The notes under the pieces: model-generated
What the model was told of the DNA's origin: nothing
The model's database searches: none
What the model saw: only the letters and a program-made list of their open reading frames with translations
Shown: positions 34,040 to 43,893 of the stretch, one piece after another
How positions within the stretch are numbered: the stretch's first letter is position 1
Layout: each line of letters starts with the position of its first letter
Assembly: GCA_017404665.1 (NCBI GenBank)
Contig: JAFRBX010000015.1
Location: 85,956 to 149,955, forward strand
Reading direction: 5' to 3'
Length of the DNA: 64,000 nucleotides
DNA from: Ruminococcus sp.
Lineage (GTDB): Bacteria > Bacillota > Clostridia > Oscillospirales > Acutalibacteraceae
Translations under genes and position numbers: made by a program

Positions 34040-35467
34040 TCATAACCAATTCATGGTGTCTTCGTAAACGTTGATATAATCCTGAGCGGAGCGCTCCCAG
34101 CTGTTGTCGCTCATCATCGCGCGCCACATCAGCTGATGCCAGCCTTCATTATCATAGATGCCGGCGAGCGCACGCTTGACGGCGTTGCACATATCGGCGA
34201 TATCATAGTTGCGGAAGGTGAAGCCGTTGCCATAGTTGTCGGCGCTGTCGAAGACGCTGTCCTTCAAGCCGCCGACCTCGCGGACGACCGGGATGGTGCC
34301 GTAGCGCAGGGCGATCATCTGAGACAGACCGCAGGGCTCCTGCTTAGAGGGCATCAGGAAGATGTCCGCGCCGGAGTAGATCTTGCGCGCCAGCTCCGGA
34401 ACGAAGCCGTGGCAGGTGCAGACGCGGCCCGGATAGAACCACTGCATATCGCGGAAGAAGTTTTCATATTCTTCATCGCCGGAGCCTAGGATGACGAACT
34501 GCATTCTATGATTGTTCAGCAGATCCGGCAGACCGCCGCGAACGAGGTCGAGACCCTTGTGGGCGACCATACGGGTGACCATGGCGACGATCGGGATCTC
34601 CCAGTTCTGTTCAAGACCCAGACGCTCCTGCAGTCTGCGCTTGCACTCGCCCTTGCCGCTCATATCCTCCTTGGTGTAGTTGCAGTAGAGCTGATAGTCG
34701 GTCGCGGGATCGTAGCTCGCCTGATCGATACCGTTGAGGATGCCGCAGAGCTTATAGTGGTTGGCGTTCAGCGCGTGATGCAGACCGTGGCTGTACCACG
34801 GATCCTTGATCTCCAGCGCGTAAGAGGGGGAGACGGTGTTGACGCGGGTAGAGCAGAAGATCGCGCCCTTCATCATGTTCAGCTTGCCGTCCATCTCGAG
34901 GATCTTGGTCTCTGTAGGCGGGATACCGACGCACTCGGTGTTGACCTCCCAGCCGTACTTGCCCTGATACTGGATGTTGTGAATGGTGAAGAGGGACTTG
35001 ATGTTGTAGTACCACGGGTTCTTAGAGTAGAACAGATAGTAGTATACGGGTACCAGCGCTGTCTGCCAGTCGTTGGTGTGGATAAGATCGGGATGGAAGT
35101 CGATGTAGGGGAGCATCTCGAGGATGGCGCGGGAGAAGAACGCATATCTCTCGGCGTCATCATAGAAGCCGTACAGCTTATCTCTCTTGAAGTAGTACTC
35201 GTTGTCGATGAAGTAGTAGGTGCAGTCGTTCCAGCGAGCCCAGAACAGTCCGCAGTACTGATGTCTCCAAGCGACCGGCACGGTGAAGTTGGTGATGAAA
35301 TTCATCTGGCACTTCAGCTCATAGGGGATGGTGCCGTACAGCGGCATAACAATGCGGCAGTCATGTCCTTTGCGGCATATGGTATGGGGCAGAGAGCCTG
35401 CCACGTCGGCGAGACCGCCGCTTCCCGCAAACGGGTTGGCTTCACTCGCACAGTAAAGAATTTTCAT
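34040..35467 (-). CDS. glgA: Glycogen synthase GlgA
   Basis: 475-residue GT5 glycosyltransferase adding glucose from ADP-glucose to alpha-1,4-glucan. The N-terminal ADP-glucose motif is GSGGLADVAGSLP (GS replaces the common KTGGL), with HTNDWQTALVP typical. The C-terminal domain has MVARMVAHKGLDLV and MPSKQEPCGLSQMIALRYGTIPVVREVGGL with the catalytic Glu. Last gene of the operon; AGGAGG precedes the ATG. Confidence 0.97.
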   Translation of the reverse strand: MKILYCASEANPFAGSGGLADVAGSLPHTICRKGHDCRIVMPLYGTIPYELKCQMNFITNFTVPVAWRHQYCGLFWARWNDCTYYFIDNEYYFKRDKLYGFYDDAERYAFFSRAILEMLPYIDFHPDLIHTNDWQTALVPVYYYLFYSKNPWYYNIKSLFTIHNIQYQGKYGWEVNTECVGIPPTETKILEMDGKLNMMKGAIFCSTRVNTVSPSYALEIKDPWYSHGLHHALNANHYKLCGILNGIDQASYDPATDYQLYCNYTKEDMSGKGECKRRLQERLGLEQNWEIPIVAMVTRMVAHKGLDLVRGGLPDLLNNHRMQFVILGSGDEEYENFFRDMQWFYPGRVCTCHGFVPELARKIYSGADIFLMPSKQEPCGLSQMIALRYGTIPVVREVGGLKDSVFDSADNYGNGFTFRNYDIADMCNAVKRALAGIYDNEGWHQLMWRAMMSDNSWERSAQDYINVYEDTMNWL

Positions 35468-35494
35468 AATCTATACCTCCTGATTTGATACTGA

Positions 35495-36607
35495 TTATAC
35501 AATGGACTTTTTCGCGATATACATCGGATAGTTGCGCGTACCCTGCAGCTTGGAGCCGCGGGAAACGTTGACGTCCTTATCCACGACCAGATTGATCAGC
35601 TCAGCCTTGTCGCCGATGATGCTGTCCTGCATGATGATGCAGTTTTTGATCACTGTGTCATGACCGATGTATACCCCCTTCGAGATGATGGAATTCTCGA
35701 CGATGCCGTTGATGACACAGCCCTGCGCGATCAGCGAATCCTTGACGCTGCAGTTCAGACCGTAGCGGGAGGGAGCGTCGTCGCGCACCTTGGTGTAGAT
35801 GGGCCTTTGGTAATCAAACAGCTTGTAGCGGGTGTCGCGGTTCATGATGCGCATATTCGCGTCGTAATATTCCTTGATGGAGCCGATGATTTCACAGTAG
35901 CCGGTGAACTCGTAGGCATATACTCTGTGGCGGTCGAGCGCTCTCTGCAGTACGTCGCGTACAAAGCTGTACTTGGATTCGGACATCGCCTGACGAATCA
36001 TCGCCATGAGCACATTCTTCTTCATCAGCATGACGCCGATGTCGAGACAGCAAACGCTGTCGTCAACGGGAGAAGCCATGATCTTCGTGACCTTGCCGTC
36101 GTCGTCTGCCTCAAGGATGCAGCGGAAGTCGTCGGTGATTTCTTTGACGACACGCTTGGTGTAGACAAAGGTGATGTCAGCGCGATTCTTCTCGGCAAAA
36201 CGGAGCACCTTGCCGTAATCCATGTTGTGCACGCAGTCCGAGGGAGCGATCAGCACATAGTCTTCGTCGCCGTGCTCGATATAACCGTGCAGGTTGAAGA
36301 TGGTCTCAACCAGTGAAGCGAAGCTGTGCTCACCGTAAGGCGGCAGGATGCTCAGACCGCTTCTGCGTCGGGCGAGATCCCAAGCGGAGCCGGAGCCGAC
36401 ATGGTCCATCAGGGACATGAAGTTGGATTTTGCGACGATGCCGACGTTATTGACGCCGGAGTTACTCATATTGGAGAGCGGGAAGTCGATCATACGGTAC
36501 TTGCCGCCGAAGGGGATAGAGCCCGTGGTGCGGTAGGCGGTGAGTTCGGGAAGGTGCTTTTCGTTGGAATTTGCAAAAATCAGACCTAAAGCTTTGTTGT
36601 TAGCCAT
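35495..36607 (-). CDS. glgD: Glucose-1-phosphate adenylyltransferase regulatory subunit GlgD
   Basis: 370 residues related to GlgC but without the classic GGxGxRL start (ALGLIFANSNEKHLPELT). SIPFGGKYRMIDFPLSNMSNSG and the C-terminal left-handed beta-helix remain. In Firmicutes GlgD is the regulatory partner of GlgC. Two bases after the glgC stop; GGAGG before the ATG. Confidence 0.95.
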   Translation of the reverse strand: MANNKALGLIFANSNEKHLPELTAYRTTGSIPFGGKYRMIDFPLSNMSNSGVNNVGIVAKSNFMSLMDHVGSGSAWDLARRRSGLSILPPYGEHSFASLVETIFNLHGYIEHGDEDYVLIAPSDCVHNMDYGKVLRFAEKNRADITFVYTKRVVKEITDDFRCILEADDDGKVTKIMASPVDDSVCCLDIGVMLMKKNVLMAMIRQAMSESKYSFVRDVLQRALDRHRVYAYEFTGYCEIIGSIKEYYDANMRIMNRDTRYKLFDYQRPIYTKVRDDAPSRYGLNCSVKDSLIAQGCVINGIVENSIISKGVYIGHDTVIKNCIIMQDSIIGDKAELINLVVDKDVNVSRGSKLQGTRNYPMYIAKKSIV

Positions 36608-36609
36608 AT

Positions 36610-37806
36610 TTACACCTCCATATCCTGATCGATCATCGCTTTGCAGGGAACCACCACGTTCTCGCCGATCTTCAGACCGTCGCCGATCACGGTGATGCCC
36701 CAGTCGTCGCGGTTCTCCATTTCGGTAGGCGCCGCGCCGATCTTGGCGTTTCTTCCGATGGTGGTGTTCTCCGCAATGATGGAGAATTCCACGTGAGCGC
36801 CGTCCTCCACCACAACGCCGGGGAAGAGGATGGACGAGTTGATGACGGCGTCTTTACCGATAATGACGCCGGGGAAGATGATGGAGAATTCCAGCTTGCC
36901 GTCGATGTTGCAGCCGTCGGAGACCATCGAGTTCTGGATCTCAGCGGTCTCGCCGATATGATGGGGCGGCATCATCGGATTGCGGGAGTAGATATTCTTT
37001 AAGTCAAGGGTTACCTTGGGATCGAGCAGATCCATGTTCGCTTCCCACAGGCTGTCGATGGTGCCGACGTCCTTCCAGTAACCTTCAAAGGGATAAGCGA
37101 CCATCTTTTCGCCGGAGTTCAGCATCAGGGGCAGGACGTCCTTGCCGAAGTCATTGTGCGAATCGGGGTTGGCGGCGTCCTTGATCAGATACTCTCTGAC
37201 AGTTTTCCATGTGAAGACATAGATACCCATCGAGGCGTTGGTGCTTTTCGGATGCGCGGGCTTCTCTTCAAATTCATAGATGGTGTTGTCTTCATTGGTG
37301 TTGAGAATACCGAAGCGCGACGCCTCTTCCATGGGTACGTCCATGGCGGCGATGGTGCAGGCGGCGTTCTTTTCTTTATGGAAATCCAGCATGGCGGCGT
37401 AATCCATCTTGTAGATATGGTCGCCCGACAGGACTACGATGTAATCGGGATCGTAGCGGTCTACGAAGCCGATATTCTGATAAATGGCATTGGCGGTGCC
37501 GGAATACCAGTCGGAGCCTTCTTTGGACTCATAGGGCTGCAGGCAGGTTACACCGGAATGGATACCGTCAAGATCCCAAGGCTGTCCGTTGCCGACGTAT
37601 TCATTGAGTTCGAGCGGCTGATACTGGGTCAGGACGCCGACCGCCTCGATACCGGAGTTGATACAGTTCGACAAGGGGAAGTCGATGATCCTGTATTTGC
37701 CTCCGAAAGGAACGGCGGGCTTAGCGATCTTCTTGGTCAGCACGCCGAGACGTGAGCCCTGACCGCCTGCCAGCAGCATTGCCACTACTTCTTTCTTAGG
37801 AATCAT
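36610..37806 (-). CDS. glgC: Glucose-1-phosphate adenylyltransferase GlgC
   Basis: 398 residues. Makes ADP-glucose from ATP and glucose-1-phosphate, the first committed step. [16 protein letters not shown] is the nucleotide site; [32 protein letters not shown] and [10 protein letters not shown] are typical catalytic and substrate motifs, and the C-terminal half is a left-handed beta-helix. GGAGG before the ATG. Confidence 0.97.
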   Translation of the reverse strand: MIPKKEVVAMLLAGGQGSRLGVLTKKIAKPAVPFGGKYRIIDFPLSNCINSGIEAVGVLTQYQPLELNEYVGNGQPWDLDGIHSGVTCLQPYESKEGSDWYSGTANAIYQNIGFVDRYDPDYIVVLSGDHIYKMDYAAMLDFHKEKNAACTIAAMDVPMEEASRFGILNTNEDNTIYEFEEKPAHPKSTNASMGIYVFTWKTVREYLIKDAANPDSHNDFGKDVLPLMLNSGEKMVAYPFEGYWKDVGTIDSLWEANMDLLDPKVTLDLKNIYSRNPMMPPHHIGETAEIQNSMVSDGCNIDGKLEFSIIFPGVIIGKDAVINSSILFPGVVVEDGAHVEFSIIAENTTIGRNAKIGAAPTEMENRDDWGITVIGDGLKIGENVVVPCKAMIDQDMEV

Positions 37807-37892
37807 GTGTGTCCTCCAATTTATTCAGTGCTGAGCCCCGAGGTGCCGGGGCTCAGTTACTATTCGTTATGTCCGGATAACAGAACGGTCAA

Positions 37893-40034
37893 TTATTCTT
37901 TATCCTCTTTTTTCTTAGCGGGAGCCTTCTTTGCAGCGGGTTTCTTCGCCGCGGGTTTCGCGTCGGTCTTCTTGACCGCAGGCTTCTTTGCTGTTGCTTT
38001 CTTTTCGGCGGGCTTTTCGTCCTTCTTCGCTTCGGCCTGCTTTGCTGCCTTCTTGGCTGCGCGGGTAGCGGCTGCTTTCTTGGCGGCTTCCTTGCGCTTT
38101 GCGGCTGCTGCTTCCGCCTCGAGCTCCTTGGGGCTCTTTTCCTTCTTCATGAGCTTGAGGTACAGCGCGCTCATCGGAGGCAGGTTGAGGTGGATCGCCT
38201 GCTCAAAGCCGTGCATCTCCTCGGCGACGGTGCGGATCTCGGTGCCGTTCGATTTACCGGTGCCGCCCCACTGCTCGTCGTCGGAGTTGAACACTTCGCC
38301 GTATACGCCGAACTCGGGAACGCCGATCGCGTAGTTCTCACGGTACATCGGCTGGAAGTTGCAGACGACGATGACGTTGTTGCCTTCCTTGTCGATGCGG
38401 CGGAACGCGATAACGCTCTGCTGATAGTCGTCGTGATGGATCCAGTTGAAGCCTTCCCATGTGAAGTCGACCTGATGCATGCAGGTGTTGTCCTTATAAA
38501 ACTCGTTGAGTGCGCGGAAGAAATCGTTGAGCTTCTTATGCTTCTCAAAGCCGAGCAGACCCCACTGCAGCTCTTCGGTGCTGTTCCACTCGTCGAACTG
38601 ACCGATCTCGGCGCCCATGAAGGTGAGCTTCTTGCCGGGATGCGCCATCATGTAGGACATGAATACGCGTACGCCCGCGAACTTCATATCATAATCGCCG
38701 GGCATCTTGTTGATCAGAGAGCCCTTTCCGTACACGACCTCATCGTGCGAGATCGGCAGCAGGAAGTTCTCTGAGAAAGCATACAGGAAGGAGAAGGTGA
38801 TGCTGTTGTGATGGTACGGTCTCCACAGCGGATCAAGGGACATGTAGGACAGCATATCGTTCATCCAGCCCATGTTCCACTTGTAGTCAAAGCCCAAGCC
38901 GCCGTCGGATACGGGACGGGATACCATCGGCCAGGAGGTGGACTCCTCGGCGATCATCATCACGGTCGGATGATGCAGATGAACGGCGGTGTTCAGTCTC
39001 TGGATGAATTCTACCGCTTCAAGATGCTCATGACCGCCGTACTTGTTGGCTACCCACTCGCCGTCGCGGCGGTTGTAGTCGAGGTACAGCATGGAGGCTA
39101 CCGCGTCGACACGGATGCCGTCTACATGATACTTGTCCAGCCAGAACATCGCGCTGGATACGAGGAAGGAGATGACTTCGTAGCGGGCATAGTCGAATAC
39201 GTAGGTGCCCCATTCCTTATGCTCGCCCTTGCGGCTGTCCTCATACTCATAGCAGTGGATGCCGTCGAAGCGTCCCAGACCGTGCGCGTCCTTGGGGAAG
39301 TGAGCGGGTACCCAGTCGAGGATGACGCCGATGCCCGCCTGATGACACTGGTCAATGAAGCTCTTGAACATATCGGGATGGCCGTAGCGGGAGGTGGGAG
39401 CGTAGTAGCCCGTTACCTGATAGCCCCAGGAGCCGTCAAAGGGATATTCGGTCATAGGCATGAACTCGATGTGGGTGTAGCCCATTTCCTTAACGTAGGG
39501 GATGAGCTCCTCGGCGAGCTTGTTGTAGTCGAAGGTGTTGCCGTCGGCATACTTGCGCCATGAGCCCGCGTGAACCTCATAGATGTTGACGGGTTCTTCA
39601 AAATGATTGTGTTCCATCTTGTACTTGTACCACGCTTCGTCGTTCCACTGGTACTTGTTGTAGTCGTAGATGATGGAGGCGTTGTCCGGGCGGGTCTGGG
39701 TATGGAAAGCGAAGGGATCGGATTTGAGGATCTTCTCAAACCAGGGGGTCTCTACACAGTACTTGTAGATCGCCGTTTCGCCGAGGTTCGGGATCCAGGT
39801 TTCCCAAACGCCGCCTTCGGAAATTTTGTGCATGTGATGCGCGTTCTGATCCCATCCGTTAAAGTCGCCGACAACGGAAACGGTCAGAGCGTTCGGCGCC
39901 CATACGCGGAACATGGTGCCCTGACAGCCGTCGATCCACCAGTCATGCGCGCCTAAAAAATCATAGGCTCTGACGGCGTCGCCGCCGTGGAACAGATCCA
40001 GAGGGAATCTTTCATCGTTTAAAACATAGTTCAT
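37893..40034 (-). CDS. glgB: 1,4-alpha-glucan branching enzyme GlgB with histone-like C-terminal tail
   Basis: 713 residues. N-terminal CBM48 (residues 25-125) and a GH13_9 barrel with nucleophile Asp in GIRVDAVASMLYLDY, acid Glu in MMIAEESTSWP and ISHDEVVYGKGS. Residues to about 633 match a normal short GlgB. The last 80 residues are an unusual Lys/Ala/Pro-rich tail (repeats of AAKKPA, AKKA) like histone H1. Start ATG at 40034 has GGAGA eight bases upstream. First gene of glgB-glgC-glgD-glgA. Confidence 0.96.
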   Translation of the reverse strand: MNYVLNDERFPLDLFHGGDAVRAYDFLGAHDWWIDGCQGTMFRVWAPNALTVSVVGDFNGWDQNAHHMHKISEGGVWETWIPNLGETAIYKYCVETPWFEKILKSDPFAFHTQTRPDNASIIYDYNKYQWNDEAWYKYKMEHNHFEEPVNIYEVHAGSWRKYADGNTFDYNKLAEELIPYVKEMGYTHIEFMPMTEYPFDGSWGYQVTGYYAPTSRYGHPDMFKSFIDQCHQAGIGVILDWVPAHFPKDAHGLGRFDGIHCYEYEDSRKGEHKEWGTYVFDYARYEVISFLVSSAMFWLDKYHVDGIRVDAVASMLYLDYNRRDGEWVANKYGGHEHLEAVEFIQRLNTAVHLHHPTVMMIAEESTSWPMVSRPVSDGGLGFDYKWNMGWMNDMLSYMSLDPLWRPYHHNSITFSFLYAFSENFLLPISHDEVVYGKGSLINKMPGDYDMKFAGVRVFMSYMMAHPGKKLTFMGAEIGQFDEWNSTEELQWGLLGFEKHKKLNDFFRALNEFYKDNTCMHQVDFTWEGFNWIHHDDYQQSVIAFRRIDKEGNNVIVVCNFQPMYRENYAIGVPEFGVYGEVFNSDDEQWGGTGKSNGTEIRTVAEEMHGFEQAIHLNLPPMSALYLKLMKKEKSPKELEAEAAAAKRKEAAKKAAATRAAKKAAKQAEAKKDEKPAEKKATAKKPAVKKTDAKPAAKKPAAKKAPAKKKEDKE

Positions 40035-40099
40035 AATCTGACTCTCCTTTTTACAAAGAATTAGTACATTTGGTAATAAGTACATAAATATACAACTCT

Positions 40100-40128
40100 A
40101 TAATAGCAGACCTTTTTGACAATTTCAA
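40100..40128 (-). promoter_or_regulatory. Promoter of the glycogen operon
   Basis: Minus-strand TTGAAA (complement of 40123-40128), 17-base spacer, TATTAT (complement of 40100-40105), 66 bases before glgB. Confidence 0.75.
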
Positions 40129-40342
40129 GTAAAAACAGAAATTAAATTCCAAAGATTTAGTGCATTTTTTATAAAAAATGACAATGGAGTGGTCATTATA
40201 GACAATGAATTCCTCAATAATTATCTGTTCTGTACAAATATCGGGGCTTGTGAGAGCTGCAGCTGCAATCGGATATCAAGCTCTTCGGCAAGCTTGCGGG
40301 TATTATTTTTTATTCTTATTTCTCATTTTGAGCGCTTTCCTC

Positions 40343-40371
40343 TTGACAAGCAGGGTGCAATATATTAGAAT
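40343..40371 (+). promoter_or_regulatory. Promoter of rny
   Basis: TTGACA, 17-base spacer, TAGAAT. It lies 286 bases before the rny start, implying a long leader. Confidence 0.75.
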
Positions 40372-40377
40372 ATGTCA

Positions 40378-40656
40378 TGGTATAGTATAAGTATTATTAT
40401 GCCTGAACCGCATCATGCGCGTTCATCCCTTTTTTATTAGACTCTCTTAGAGAGCCGTTATTATATAGATATTTTCTTTATTACCATTTCTTACCGCTTT
40501 ATGCATTAACATATATTTTCTACTAAATATAATGCGACATACGCGGAACCCTTATTATCTGTCTTTGACAGTGGTGATACAAAACTGAATATCTGAGTAA
40601 CGGCACCGTGAGTTGAGTTTGATCAGGAAGAATCAAATCAAGGAGGTGTCAAATCG
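40378..40656 (+). other. Long rny 5' leader with hairpins
   Basis: About 280 noncoding bases. A GAAC-CGCA / TGCG-CGTTC hairpin at about 40404-40423 followed by a T-run (CCCTTTTTTATT) could attenuate transcription, and a small CTCT/AGAG hairpin follows. RNase Y leaders can carry self-regulation by cleavage; no known riboswitch core is visible. Confidence 0.45.
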
Positions 40657-42210
40657 ATGAATGGTGTATTGAGCATCATTCTCATAGTCGTCGCTCTGAT
40701 CATCGGCGCGGCTGTCGGCGTGTTTGCCGGCAGCGCTTACCGCAAAAAAGTCGCCGAAGCAGAGATCGGCAGTGCGGAGCAGGAAGCGAAGCGCATCGTC
40801 ACCGACGCTATGAAAACAGCTGAAGCCAAGAAAAAGGAGGCTGTTCTTGAGGGAAAGGATGAGATCCATCGTCTGAGAAACGAGAGCGAAAAGGAACTCA
40901 CCGACCGACGCAAGGAGGTACAGCGCCAGGAGCGCCGTATCCAGCAAAAGGAAGAAACTCTTGACCGCAAGCTCGACAATGTTGAGAAAAAGGAAGAAAG
41001 AGCCAACAAGAAGATCAAAGAAGCCGAGGGTCGACTCGCCGAGGCGGAAACCATCAAGAAGAGTCAGTTTGAAATGCTCGAGAGGATCTCGGGCTACACT
41101 GTAGATCAGGCGAAAGCCTATCTTTTAAGCCAGCTCGAGGGCGAGCTGGGCAGAGAAAAGTCTCTGAAGATCATGGAGTATGAGCAGCAGCTCAAGGATG
41201 AAGCCGATAAACGCGCCCGCAACATCATTTCTCTGGCAATACAGCGCTGCGCCGCCGATCAGGTAGCCGAGGCTACTGTTTCGGTCGTACCGCTGCCGAA
41301 CGATGAGATGAAGGGCCGCATCATCGGTCGAGAGGGCCGCAACATCCGCGCGATCGAGACGATGACCGGCTGTGATCTGATCATCGACGATACGCCCGAG
41401 GCGATCACCCTTTCGTGCTTTGAGCCCGTTCGCCGCGAAATCGCACGCGTAGCGCTCGAAAAGCTCATTTCCGACGGCCGCATCCATCCCGCCAGAGTGG
41501 AGGAAATGGTCGAAAAAGCCCGCCGCGAGGTAGAGGCAAGCATCAAGCAGGCAGGTGAGCGCGCGGTGCTCGACGTCGGCGTGCACGGTCTGCATCCCGA
41601 ACTGGTCAAGATACTGGGCAGATTGAAATACCGCACCAGCTACGGTCAGAACGTTCTGATCCATTCGCTGGAGGTCAGCTATATCTCGGGTATGATCGCG
41701 TCCGAGCTCGGACTCGATCCGACCGTATCCAAAAGAGCGGGTCTGCTGCATGATATCGGCAAGGCGCTCGATCATGAGATCGAAGGCAGCCATGTGGAGA
41801 TCGGCGTGGATATCGCCCGCAAGTATAAGGAAAGCGACGCGGTTGTGCATGCGATTCACGCGCACCACGGCGATGTGGAAGCTAAGACGGTCGTCGCCTG
41901 TATTGTACAGGCTGCCGACGCGATTTCCGCAGCCCGTCCCGGCGCCCGCCGCGAGAACCTCGAAAACTATATCAAGCGCCTGCAGAAGCTCGAAGAGGTC
42001 GCCTCCTCCTTCAAGGGCGTCGAGACCTCCTATGCGATCCAGGCTGGCCGCGAGATCCGCATCATGGTCAAGCCCGAGCAGGTTAAGGACGACGCTATGC
42101 CGTCGCTCGCAAGAGATATCTGCAAGAAGATCGAGGAAGAACTCGAGTATCCGGGCCAGATCAAGGTCAACATCATCCGCGAATCCCGCGCTGTGGGCTA
42201 CGCGAAATAA
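40657..42210 (+). CDS. rny: Ribonuclease Y
   Basis: 517-residue membrane-anchored endoribonuclease that starts mRNA decay. One N-terminal helix (5-27), a long coiled coil (about 30-190), KH domain with [17 protein letters not shown] (about 217-233), and the HD domain with [20 protein letters not shown] and [19 protein letters not shown] precedes the ATG. Followed by a terminator and a repeat element. Confidence 0.97.
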   Translation: MNGVLSIILIVVALIIGAAVGVFAGSAYRKKVAEAEIGSAEQEAKRIVTDAMKTAEAKKKEAVLEGKDEIHRLRNESEKELTDRRKEVQRQERRIQQKEETLDRKLDNVEKKEERANKKIKEAEGRLAEAETIKKSQFEMLERISGYTVDQAKAYLLSQLEGELGREKSLKIMEYEQQLKDEADKRARNIISLAIQRCAADQVAEATVSVVPLPNDEMKGRIIGREGRNIRAIETMTGCDLIIDDTPEAITLSCFEPVRREIARVALEKLISDGRIHPARVEEMVEKARREVEASIKQAGERAVLDVGVHGLHPELVKILGRLKYRTSYGQNVLIHSLEVSYISGMIASELGLDPTVSKRAGLLHDIGKALDHEIEGSHVEIGVDIARKYKESDAVVHAIHAHHGDVEAKTVVACIVQAADAISAARPGARRENLENYIKRLQKLEEVASSFKGVETSYAIQAGREIRIMVKPEQVKDDAMPSLARDICKKIEEELEYPGQIKVNIIRESRAVGYAK

Positions 42211-42305
42211 GCAGCGTGACGCTGCACCCGGTCCCGCCTTTTGTAAGGTATGTTTTTGTCTGACGTACATCAACGGCGGCAGGAAAAAGACAGTACAAAT
42301 ACAAC

Positions 42306-42337
42306 GCAAAAGCACTGCTTTCGGGCAGTGCTTTTTT
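42306..42337 (+). terminator. Terminator after rny
   Basis: AAAAGCACTGC / GCAGTGCTTTT with a TTTCGG loop and TTTTTT tail. Confidence 0.9.
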
Positions 42338-42487
42338 AGATAACAGATAATAGTTAACAGATAACAGTTGAGGGAAAGCCTGACGGCTTTTGGATTGATA
42401 TGAAACGGATATCAACAACAGTCGGTGACTCTATATCAATCGGGTGCGGGTGTCCCGCCCTTCACTGTTCTCTATTATCTGTTATCC
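42337..42487. repeat. GATAACAG-family inverted-repeat element, copy 4
   Basis: Left end TAGATAACAGATAATAGTTA, right end the inverse (TTCTCTATTATCTGTTATC). Core shares GCCTGACGGCTTTTGGAT and ATCGGGTGCGGGTGTCCCGC with copies 2 and 3. It directly abuts the rny terminator T-run, and its right end forms the 3' end of the convergent radical SAM gene. Confidence 0.82.
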
Positions 42488-43362
42488 GAACCATAGTCCC
42501 ACTCGGGGACGTATTTTTTATCTGCGGAGGACAACTCCTGCGCGAAGCCGTCCAGCCCTAAATCGTACAGCCTGTCGAGGACCTTTTGGGATTCACGCTT
42601 CGTCAGCCGTCGGTTGATATCGGGATAGTCCGCCGCTCTGCCTGCAGGCATATACTGCGCCATCAGGCTGACAAGCGCGCTTGTTTCTTTGCGCGCGCTC
42701 CAATTCCTTTTGACGATCTCTAAAACTCCGATGCTGTTTTTGATATGAGAGGGCAGGACGAGGTGACGGATGATCACCCCGCGCCGCATGACGCCGTCCT
42801 CGATGACGTTCTCGGGCTGCTGGCGCAGCATTTCATCGATCGCAGCCGTGGCTGTTTCGACGTAATCATCGCAATTGGACAGGCGCTTTGCAAGCTCGTT
42901 ATCGCTGTATTTGAAGTCGGGCAGATAAATGTCTATCACGCCCTCAAGCCGCCTGAGCGTTTCGACCTTATCATAGCCGGAGCTGTTCCAGATCAGCGGC
43001 AGGCGCGGGTGATAATAATCGAGACTTTTCAAAATCGCGTGTACATAATGCGACGGTGTGACGAATTCGATATTCTGTGCGCCGAGTGCTTCCAGCCGCC
43101 TGTACTCCTCACTGAGCTGATACGGCGTGACGATCCTGCCGCCGTTCTCGGCTGAGATCGCATAGTTCTGGCAGAAAACACAGCGCAGATTGCATCCGCT
43201 GAAAAAGATCGTTCCCGCGCCGCGAGACCCGCTGATCGGCGGTTCTTCGTCAAAGTGCAGCGCCGCTCGGGCGATCTTCGGCAGCTCGCCGACGCCGCAG
43301 TAGCCGCGGCTTGTTTCATCTCTTTGCGTATGACATCCTCTGGGACACAGATCGCAGATCAT
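42475..43362 (-). CDS. Radical SAM protein (PflA-related, COG1313-like)
   Basis: 295 residues. An N-terminal cysteine cluster (CDLCPRGC...GYCGVGE) precedes the radical SAM motif FFSGCNLRCVFCQN (CxxxCxxC). LIWNSSGYD and IDIYLPDFKY are typical of uncharacterised pyruvate-formate-lyase-activase relatives. Target unknown. The last three residues and stop codon (GAT AAC AGA TAA) come from repeat copy 4. Confidence 0.87.
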   Translation of the reverse strand: MICDLCPRGCHTQRDETSRGYCGVGELPKIARAALHFDEEPPISGSRGAGTIFFSGCNLRCVFCQNYAISAENGGRIVTPYQLSEEYRRLEALGAQNIEFVTPSHYVHAILKSLDYYHPRLPLIWNSSGYDKVETLRRLEGVIDIYLPDFKYSDNELAKRLSNCDDYVETATAAIDEMLRQQPENVIEDGVMRRGVIIRHLVLPSHIKNSIGVLEIVKRNWSARKETSALVSLMAQYMPAGRAADYPDINRRLTKRESQKVLDRLYDLGLDGFAQELSSADKKYVPEWDYGSDNR

Positions 43363-43408
43363 CCAATCACATCCTTATCGATATCATATCACATTTTTCG
43401 GCAATTTG

Positions 43409-43639
43409 CTATACCTTAAAATCATACAGAAAGCATTCAACCGCCTCGTCCAGATGCTCGGCGCATAGCTGTTCGCGGTTGAACTGTTGTATCAAAGCAG
43501 TGATCCTGCCTATCTCGGTCGAGATATCCTCGATCACACGTATGATGTCGCCGTTTTCTGACGCGATAATGCCGTATGTGACATATTCGCCGTAAGCGTT
43601 GTCGTATTTGCACTGAGCAAGGAGTTCGTATTTTATCAT
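43409..43639 (-). CDS. DUF6514-like small protein
   Basis: 76 residues: YELLAQCKYDNAYGEYVTYGIIASENGDIIRVIEDISTEIGRITALIQQFN..., a beta-meander followed by a helix and acidic C-terminus, typical of the DUF6514 family of Clostridia. Function unknown. AGGTG precedes the ATG. A TTCACA/TGTGAA dyad lies just upstream at about 43663-43678. Confidence 0.75.
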   Translation of the reverse strand: MIKYELLAQCKYDNAYGEYVTYGIIASENGDIIRVIEDISTEIGRITALIQQFNREQLCAEHLDEAVECFLYDFKV

Positions 43640-43796
43640 AACGGCACCTCACGTGATGAATTTTCACATCTGTGTGAAATTATATCACAGGCATAGGGAC
43701 GGTGCAAGTTTTTCTACAAAAGTGTAATGAACATTACAGGAAACGACAGATTTTATACGTTTTTGTAACCGAACCGGCTTTATATTTTCTGGTTGC

Positions 43797-43825
43797 TTGA
43801 ATTGCTGCTGCGATTATGTTATGAT
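43797..43825 (+). promoter_or_regulatory. Predicted promoter of the ABC transporter operon
   Basis: TTGAAT, 17-base spacer, TATGAT, 69 bases before the first ABC gene. Confidence 0.6.
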
Positions 43826-43893
43826 GACAACACACAGTGAGCTGTGCTGCAAAAAGCATGATAAATCGTTTATGAGTAAAAGACTGATTAGCT

